From Lachnospiraceae bacterium P6B14 (GTDB taxonomy: Bacteria; Bacillota; Clostridia; Lachnospirales; Lachnospiraceae): a DNA stretch of 64,000 nucleotides. A program made the translations under genes and the position numbers. Under the pieces are notes generated by a model. That model searched no databases. It saw only the letters and a program-made list of their open reading frames with translations, and was not told where the DNA came from. Below, in pieces: positions 60,029 through 64,000 of the stretch; the stretch's first letter is position 1, and each line of letters starts with the position of its first letter. The DNA is taken from positions 171,430 through 235,429 of the forward strand of contig JHWZ01000003.1 in the NCBI GenBank assembly GCA_000687695.1. Reading direction: 5' to 3'.

Positions 60029-60775
60029 ATGGGATTATTGGATGATAAGGTAGCGGTTGTGACCGGGGCGAGCCGTGGTATCGGTGCTGCTATAGCGAAG
60101 GCTATGGGCGCTGAGGGAGCGTTTTTGGTCGTGAATTATAACGGGTCACAGGATAAAGCCGAGGCTGTTGTTGCTGAGATCAAGAGTAATGGCGGTGATG
60201 GCGTGGCTATCAAGTGTGATGTCGGTGATTATGAGAGTGCCGAGGCATTTTTCAAGGATATAGTCAAGGAGTACGGTGGGGTGGACATCCTGGTAAACAA
60301 TGCCGGGATCAATCGCGACGGACTTCTTATGGGTATGAAGGAAGCGGATTTTGATGATGTGATCCGCACGAACCTGAAGGGTGCTTTCAACGGATGCAAA
60401 TGTGTGGCGCGTCCGATGATGAAAAAGAAGTCAGGTCGTATCATCAATATGGCCAGCGTGGCAGGTGTGATCGGTAATGCCGGTCAGGCGAACTACGCTG
60501 CATCAAAGGCCGGTGTGATAGGGTTAACGAAGTCAGTTGCGAGAGAGCTCGCCAGCCGCGGGATCACCTGCAATGCGATCGCGCCGGGATTTATTGTAAC
60601 GGATATGACCGATGCACTGCCTGACAGTGTGAAGGAGGAGGCTGTAAAGACTATTCCTCTGGGGACTTTTGGCGAGGTTGATGATATCGCGAACATGGCA
60701 GTATATCTGGCATCGGATAAAGCAAAGTATATTACGGGACAGGTGATCTGTGTCGATGGTGGCGTAGCCATATGA
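60029..60775 (+). CDS. fabG: 3-oxoacyl-ACP reductase
   Basis: 248 residues, short-chain dehydrogenase. NADPH site [29 protein letters not shown], catalytic Ser in [11 protein letters not shown] and Tyr/Lys in [13 protein letters not shown], and C-terminal [15 protein letters not shown]. It reduces 3-ketoacyl-ACP. The ATG follows AAAGGGAG. The TGA stop is part of the conserved left edge of the next structured element. Confidence 0.95.
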   Translation: MGLLDDKVAVVTGASRGIGAAIAKAMGAEGAFLVVNYNGSQDKAEAVVAEIKSNGGDGVAIKCDVGDYESAEAFFKDIVKEYGGVDILVNNAGINRDGLLMGMKEADFDDVIRTNLKGAFNGCKCVARPMMKKKSGRIINMASVAGVIGNAGQANYAASKAGVIGLTKSVARELASRGITCNAIAPGFIVTDMTDALPDSVKEEAVKTIPLGTFGEVDDIANMAVYLASDKAKYITGQVICVDGGVAI

Positions 60776-60782
60776 GCGATAA

Positions 60783-60935
60783 GGCGTGAGTCTGATCGCA
60801 GTATGTGTGACACGTATGCTTGCATACAGTGTCACACATACAAGAGCAGGTGAGCCCAACGGACAGCGAGAATTCCGAAGGAATTCGAGCCTGGCAGTTG
60901 GGACTCACGCCGTGGCAGTTGAGACTCACGCCGTG
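60783..60935 (+). repeat. Structured intercistronic element, three-way-junction type, copy 2 (fabG-fabF)
   Basis: Closing stem GGCGTGAGTC (60783-60792) with GACTCACGCC (60902-60911), fully Watson-Crick. Arm 1 TATGTGTGACAC/GTGTCACACATA with inner GTATG/CATAC. Arm 2 CCCAAC/GTTGGG enclosing GAATTCC/GGAATTC. The 3' arm (GGCAGTTG-GACTCACGCCGTG) is repeated once more at 60913-60935, a tandem duplication that offers an alternative partner for the 5' strand. Closely matches the purO-purH element. Confidence 0.82.
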
Positions 60936-60954
60936 AATATAGAAAGGAGTAATC

Positions 60955-62190
60955 ATGGAAAGAAGAGTAGTAATCACTGGAATGGGTGCGATCACACCCA
61001 TAGGAAATGATGTAAAGACTTTTTGGGAAAACGCAAAAAAGGGTGTTTGCGGAATCGGACCCATCACGAAGCTTGACGTGACCGATTACAAGGCTAAGGT
61101 GGCCGGTGAGGTCAAGGATTTTGAAATGCCTGAGTGTGTAGATAAAAAAGCTGCAAGACGTATGGAGGACTTCTCAAGATACGCTGTTGCGGCAGCGGTT
61201 GAGGCTATGGCCGATGCCGGTATCGATATGGAAAAAGAGGATCCGTACCGCGTGGGTGTATGTGTCGGATCCGGTGTGGGTTCCCTGCAGAACATCACAC
61301 GTAACTACGTAAGACTTATGGAAAAAGGACCGAACAGAGTAGAGCCTTTGATGATCCCGGGTCTGATCTCAAACATCGCAGCCGGAAACATCGCTATTCA
61401 GTTTGGCTTGAAGGGTAAAAATATCAATGTCGTGACTGCCTGTGCTACAGGTAATCACAACATCGGTGAGGGACTTCGCTCCATCAAGTACGGTGAGGCT
61501 GATGTGATCGTTGCAGGTGGTGGTGAGAATACTATCTGTGATATCGGTCTGGCCGGCTTCCTCGGGCTGAATGCATTATCAACATCGGAGGATCCGGCTC
61601 ATGCATCGAGACCGTTTGATGTTGATCGTGACGGATTCGTTATGGCTGAAGGTGCCGGAATCCTTATCCTTGAGGAACTCGAGCATGCTAAGGCCAGAGG
61701 AGCGAAGATATATGCTGAGCTCGCAGGATACGGAGCCACATCGGATGCATATCATGTGACTGCTCCGGCTGAGGATGGCTCCGGTGCGGCAAAGGCAATG
61801 GAGTTTGCCATGAAGGATGCAGGCGTGAGTCCTGAGGATGTTGACTATATCAATGCTCACGGAACATCGACACATATGAATGATCTCTTTGAGACCAGAG
61901 CTATCAAGCTCGCTCTCGGAGATGCGGCGAAGAACGTAAAGGTGAACTCGACCAAGTCTTTGGTAGGACATATGCTCGGAGCAGCGGGCGGTGTTGAGGC
62001 AATCGCATGTGTGAAGTCGATTCAGGATGGTTTCATCCATGTGAATGCCGGACTTGAGAATCAGGATCCGGAGTGTGATCTGGATGTGGTCAAGGGCGAG
62101 GGAATCTCACAGGATGTTAATGTTGTGATCAGTAATTCGCTCGGTTTCGGTGGCCACAATGCTTCATTAGTATTTAAAAAGTATCAGTAA
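60955..62190 (+). CDS. fabF: 3-oxoacyl-ACP synthase II
   Basis: 411 residues. Condensing enzyme for chain elongation. Catalytic Cys in VVTACATGNHNIGEG, first His in YINAHGTSTHMNDLFET, Lys/His in NSTKSLVGHMLGAAGGVEA; start VVITGMGAITPIGNDV. ATG follows AAAGGAG, directly after the structured element. Confidence 0.96.
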   Translation: MERRVVITGMGAITPIGNDVKTFWENAKKGVCGIGPITKLDVTDYKAKVAGEVKDFEMPECVDKKAARRMEDFSRYAVAAAVEAMADAGIDMEKEDPYRVGVCVGSGVGSLQNITRNYVRLMEKGPNRVEPLMIPGLISNIAAGNIAIQFGLKGKNINVVTACATGNHNIGEGLRSIKYGEADVIVAGGGENTICDIGLAGFLGLNALSTSEDPAHASRPFDVDRDGFVMAEGAGILILEELEHAKARGAKIYAELAGYGATSDAYHVTAPAEDGSGAAKAMEFAMKDAGVSPEDVDYINAHGTSTHMNDLFETRAIKLALGDAAKNVKVNSTKSLVGHMLGAAGGVEAIACVKSIQDGFIHVNAGLENQDPECDLDVVKGEGISQDVNVVISNSLGFGGHNASLVFKKYQ

Positions 62191-62220
62191 GGTGGTCCGG
62201 AATTTGTATGTAATTTTCTT

Positions 62221-62250
62221 TTGAAAGATAATGAAGCTGGATGATATAAT
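62221..62250 (+). promoter_or_regulatory. Possible internal promoter of fabZ
   Basis: TTGAAA (62221-62226), 18-bp spacer, TATAAT (62245-62250), 21 bp before the fabZ start codon. Confidence 0.5.
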
Positions 62251-62271
62251 AAATGACAGGGGGATTTTGAA

Positions 62272-62700
62272 ATGATAATGAACCAGGAACAGATAAAAGA
62301 GATTATACCGCATAGGGATCCGTTTTTATTGGTTGATGAGATCGAGAGCATGGAGCCCGGTGTGAGCGCGGTAGGATATAAAAATGTCACGGGCGAGGAA
62401 GGCTTTTTTAAGGGACACTTTCCGGGATATCCCGTAATGCCGGGAGTCCTCATCGTAGAGGCACTCGCTCAGGTGGGAGCTGTGTCGGTTCTTTCACTCG
62501 AGGATAACAAAGGTAAGCTTGCCTTCTTTGGTGGGATCGACAAAGCCAAGTTCAGAAGACAGGTTCGCCCCGGCGACAGGCTGAAACTCGAGGTGGAGAT
62601 CATCAAGTGCAAGGGCCCGATGGGAGTGGGACATGCGGTTGCTACTGTTGACGGCGAAAAGGCGTGCGAAGCAGAGATCAAGTTTATTATAGGTGAGTAA
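62272..62700 (+). CDS. fabZ: 3-hydroxyacyl-ACP dehydratase
   Basis: 142 residues, hot-dog fold. Catalytic His and Glu in [38 protein letters not shown] at the start. It dehydrates 3-hydroxyacyl-ACP. ATG follows AGGGGG. No fabK/fabI, fabH or acc gene is found next to it; the neighbouring genes are a CarD-like regulator and an insertion sequence. Confidence 0.95.
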   Translation: MIMNQEQIKEIIPHRDPFLLVDEIESMEPGVSAVGYKNVTGEEGFFKGHFPGYPVMPGVLIVEALAQVGAVSVLSLEDNKGKLAFFGGIDKAKFRRQVRPGDRLKLEVEIIKCKGPMGVGHAVATVDGEKACEAEIKFIIGE

Positions 62701-62702
62701 TT

Positions 62703-62717
62703 TGTGCAAGTTGCACA
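62703..62717. promoter_or_regulatory. Perfect palindrome after fabZ
   Basis: TGTGCAA-G-TTGCACA, 15 bp, directly after the fabZ stop and upstream of the CarD promoter. It may be an operator; no known consensus was matched. Confidence 0.4.
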
Positions 62718-62742
62718 ACGATTAGCCATAAATTTCGGCACT

Positions 62743-62772
62743 TTGACATCAAACTTAACAAAATTGTAAAAT
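62743..62772 (+). promoter_or_regulatory. Promoter of the CarD-like gene
   Basis: TTGACA (62743-62748), 18-bp spacer, TAAAAT (62767-62772). The implied leader is about 170 nt, long enough for regulation, and holds short stems but nothing recognisable. Confidence 0.58.
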
Positions 62773-62951
62773 TTGCGAAAAAACTCTTTCATTATTTCCA
62801 AAACGTGATATACTTAAATATGTAAACATTGATAGGATGGCGTGAAATACGCACTCGAAACGAGAAGTGTCACGATGAGAGGACCCCATCGGCATGGATC
62901 AAAGTGAGTAACTATGGGATATGTGTTAGTTTTGGAAAGGAAGTGTCAAAG

Positions 62952-63500
62952 GTGTTTAGCGTAGGAGAGTATGTCGTTCATGGAAACGACGGAGTGTGTA
63001 AGGTTGAAGCAGTTGAGCCGATGAGCGGAAGTGGCTCGGATCGTATCTACTACACACTTGTTCCTGTTTATTCGACAGGGAGCAAGCTGTTTGTACCGAC
63101 AGACAGTACAAAGGTTATCACCAGAGCGGTGATCTCAAAGAATGAAGTAAAGCAGCTGATGGATGAGTGGGAAGACATCGAGCTTCTCAGCGTAGAGAAC
63201 GACAAAAAGCGTGAAGAGGTTTACAAGCAGGCTCTTCGTTCATGCGACTGCCGTCAGTGGGTAAAGCTTATCAAGACCTCATATCAGCGCAATCAGGTGC
63301 GCATGGAGAATGGTAAAAAGGCTACTACATCAGATGAGAGATATCTGCATATGGCTCAGGAAAACCTCTTCGGAGAGGTTGCCATCCCGCTCGAGATGAG
63401 CCGTGGTGAGGCAGAGGAGTACTTCATTGACAAGGTTAAATCAAAGAAGTCAAAGAAGTCCTCATCAAAGAAGTCTTCAAAATCTAAGTCAAAGAAATGA
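62952..63500 (+). CDS. CarD-family transcriptional regulator
   Basis: 182 residues. The N-terminal RNA-polymerase-interacting domain reads FSVGEYVVHGNDGVCKVEAVEPM..YYTLVPVYSTGSKLFVPTD; a helical C-terminal domain follows, and the last 20 residues are only Lys and Ser (KSKKSKKSSS type). CarD-like proteins stabilise open promoter complexes, often of rRNA promoters. GTG 62952 (MFSVGEYV) is chosen because AAAGGA lies 10 bp upstream; GTG 62943 would be too close to it. Confidence 0.88.
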   Translation: MFSVGEYVVHGNDGVCKVEAVEPMSGSGSDRIYYTLVPVYSTGSKLFVPTDSTKVITRAVISKNEVKQLMDEWEDIELLSVENDKKREEVYKQALRSCDCRQWVKLIKTSYQRNQVRMENGKKATTSDERYLHMAQENLFGEVAIPLEMSRGEAEEYFIDKVKSKKSKKSSSKKSSKSKSKK

Positions 63501-63524
63501 TACGTATCGTATCATGGCAGGATA

Positions 63525-63556
63525 GAAAAGGCCATCGCGAAAGCGGTGGTCTTTTT
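63525..63556 (+). terminator. Terminator of the CarD-like gene
   Basis: AAAAGGCCATCGC, loop GAAA, then GCGGTGGTC and T5, 25 bp after the stop; 13 pairs including G-U. Confidence 0.85.
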
Positions 63557-63701
63557 GTTATGTAAAGCTTCCGAAGTTATTAACGCAATCCACAAAAACG
63601 ACGTAATACGCCCTATTTTTCTGTCTAAATGGTAGAATTTGCGGTCTTCGAAATAGCTAGCGTAAAATTTTAGTAGGATTTAGAAAAAAGGGTATTGAAA
63701 A

Positions 63702-64000
63702 AGGGTAGTCCCCTATGATAAGGTTTGATTGCTAGAAAAAACCGAAAGGAGAACTACCCTATGTCTAACAGTATACAGTATTTTGAGAAAAATGGAATAC
63801 CCAATTTGGAAAAAATCACAGAATCTTTTATGAAATTCCCTCTCGAGTTTGCGGAGTTTGTGAAAGGCGTCCGTGATGAATTTATGGAAATAGCCCTAAA
63901 GTACGCCGGAGACACACTGACATCGATCAACAATGCGTTTCGAAACAGTACAAGAAGGGCCCGGGAATGGGAAGTCGTGGATACAAGGCTGGCATCCAAG
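63702..64000 (+). mobile_element. Left end of an ISLre2-type insertion sequence (cut by window end)
   Basis: AGGGTAGT (63702-63709) is inverted as ACTACCCT (63753-63760), ending directly at the transposase start codon. The stem places the AAAGGAG ribosome-binding site in its loop. The outer boundary cannot be set without the other end; I place it near the first arm. Confidence 0.5.
63761..64000 (+). CDS. ISLre2-family transposase, N-terminal part
   Basis: The first 80 residues only, open to the window edge. The segment FRNSTRRAREWEVVDTRLASK resembles the region of ISLre2 (UPF0236) transposases just before their T-x-FG-x-V-x-[FY]-R strand. An acidic helical N-terminus (FVKGVRDEFMEIALKYAG) precedes it, as in that family. 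ATG follows AAAGGAG. Family call is from pattern memory and needs the rest of the gene. Confidence 0.68.
   Translation, partial: MSNSIQYFEKNGIPNLEKITESFMKFPLEFAEFVKGVRDEFMEIALKYAGDTLTSINNAFRNSTRRAREWEVVDTRLASK

Overview
This looks like chromosomal DNA from a Gram-positive anaerobe of the Clostridia, most likely Lachnospiraceae. The grounds are: a split purine pair (PurO-like IMP cyclohydrolase plus a transformylase-only PurH), the clostridial pyrF/pyrK/pyrD/pyrE gene set, a compact fab operon, a DUF5721 protein, strong AGGAGG ribosome-binding sites with some GTG/TTG starts, a CIRCE heat-shock operator, and long signal-peptide-bearing surface proteins. No rRNA, CRISPR array or prophage was seen. 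Assignment is by reading only; no database was searched.

Layout. 0-12.6 kb holds mostly core genes on the + strand: end of a sugar-binding ABC protein, PAP2 phosphatase, proA, a hydrolase, a periplasmic-binding/GGDEF protein, thrS, purO, purH, asd, a Nudix-like protein and pyrF. 12.7-31.5 kb is an accessory surface island: a divergent ECF sigma/anti-sigma pair, a PrsW-type intramembrane protease, a membrane protein, two tandem paralogous surface proteins, two beta-helix surface proteins, a 1703-residue multi-domain surface protein and a GGDEF stub. 31.6-46.2 kb resumes core metabolism: pyrK-pyrD, a Zn/Cd-type P-type ATPase with its metallochaperone, citrate synthase, HAD hydrolase, murE, a Lar-like protein, rsmI, an acyltransferase/C39-like fusion, tRNA-Gly, an HD-GYP protein and pyrE. 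46.4-50.1 kb is a small operon that looks like a degenerate Tad/type II secretion system led by another beta-helix protein. 50.0-58.2 kb carries a CorC-type protein, an ABC-F ATPase, a GH13 debranching-enzyme homologue lacking catalytic residues, DUF5721, tRNA-Thr and htpG. 58.3-63.5 kb is the fatty-acid operon (acpP-fabD-fabG-fabF-fabZ) and a CarD-like regulator. The last bases are the start of an ISLre2-type transposase.

The most novel signal is not a protein. At least nine intercistronic gaps hold long nested inverted repeats that fold into branched RNA-like structures. They fall into families with conserved unpaired cores and covarying stems. Each begins within a few bases of the upstream stop codon, or overlaps it, and is in the sense orientation of that gene. 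They separate purO/purH/asd, pyrK/pyrD, fabD/fabG/fabF, thrS/purO, the HAD gene/murE and others. They read as a family of structured 3'-UTR or intercistronic elements.

The second candidate system is the surface island. Four of its proteins end in a shared [G/A]SL[T/I]S[D/N] motif, then a membrane helix and a basic tail, which resembles a non-LPXTG sorting signal. Its largest protein contains repeated segments resembling the MABP beta-prism fold. The island lies exactly between pyrF and pyrK, genes usually adjacent in clostridia.
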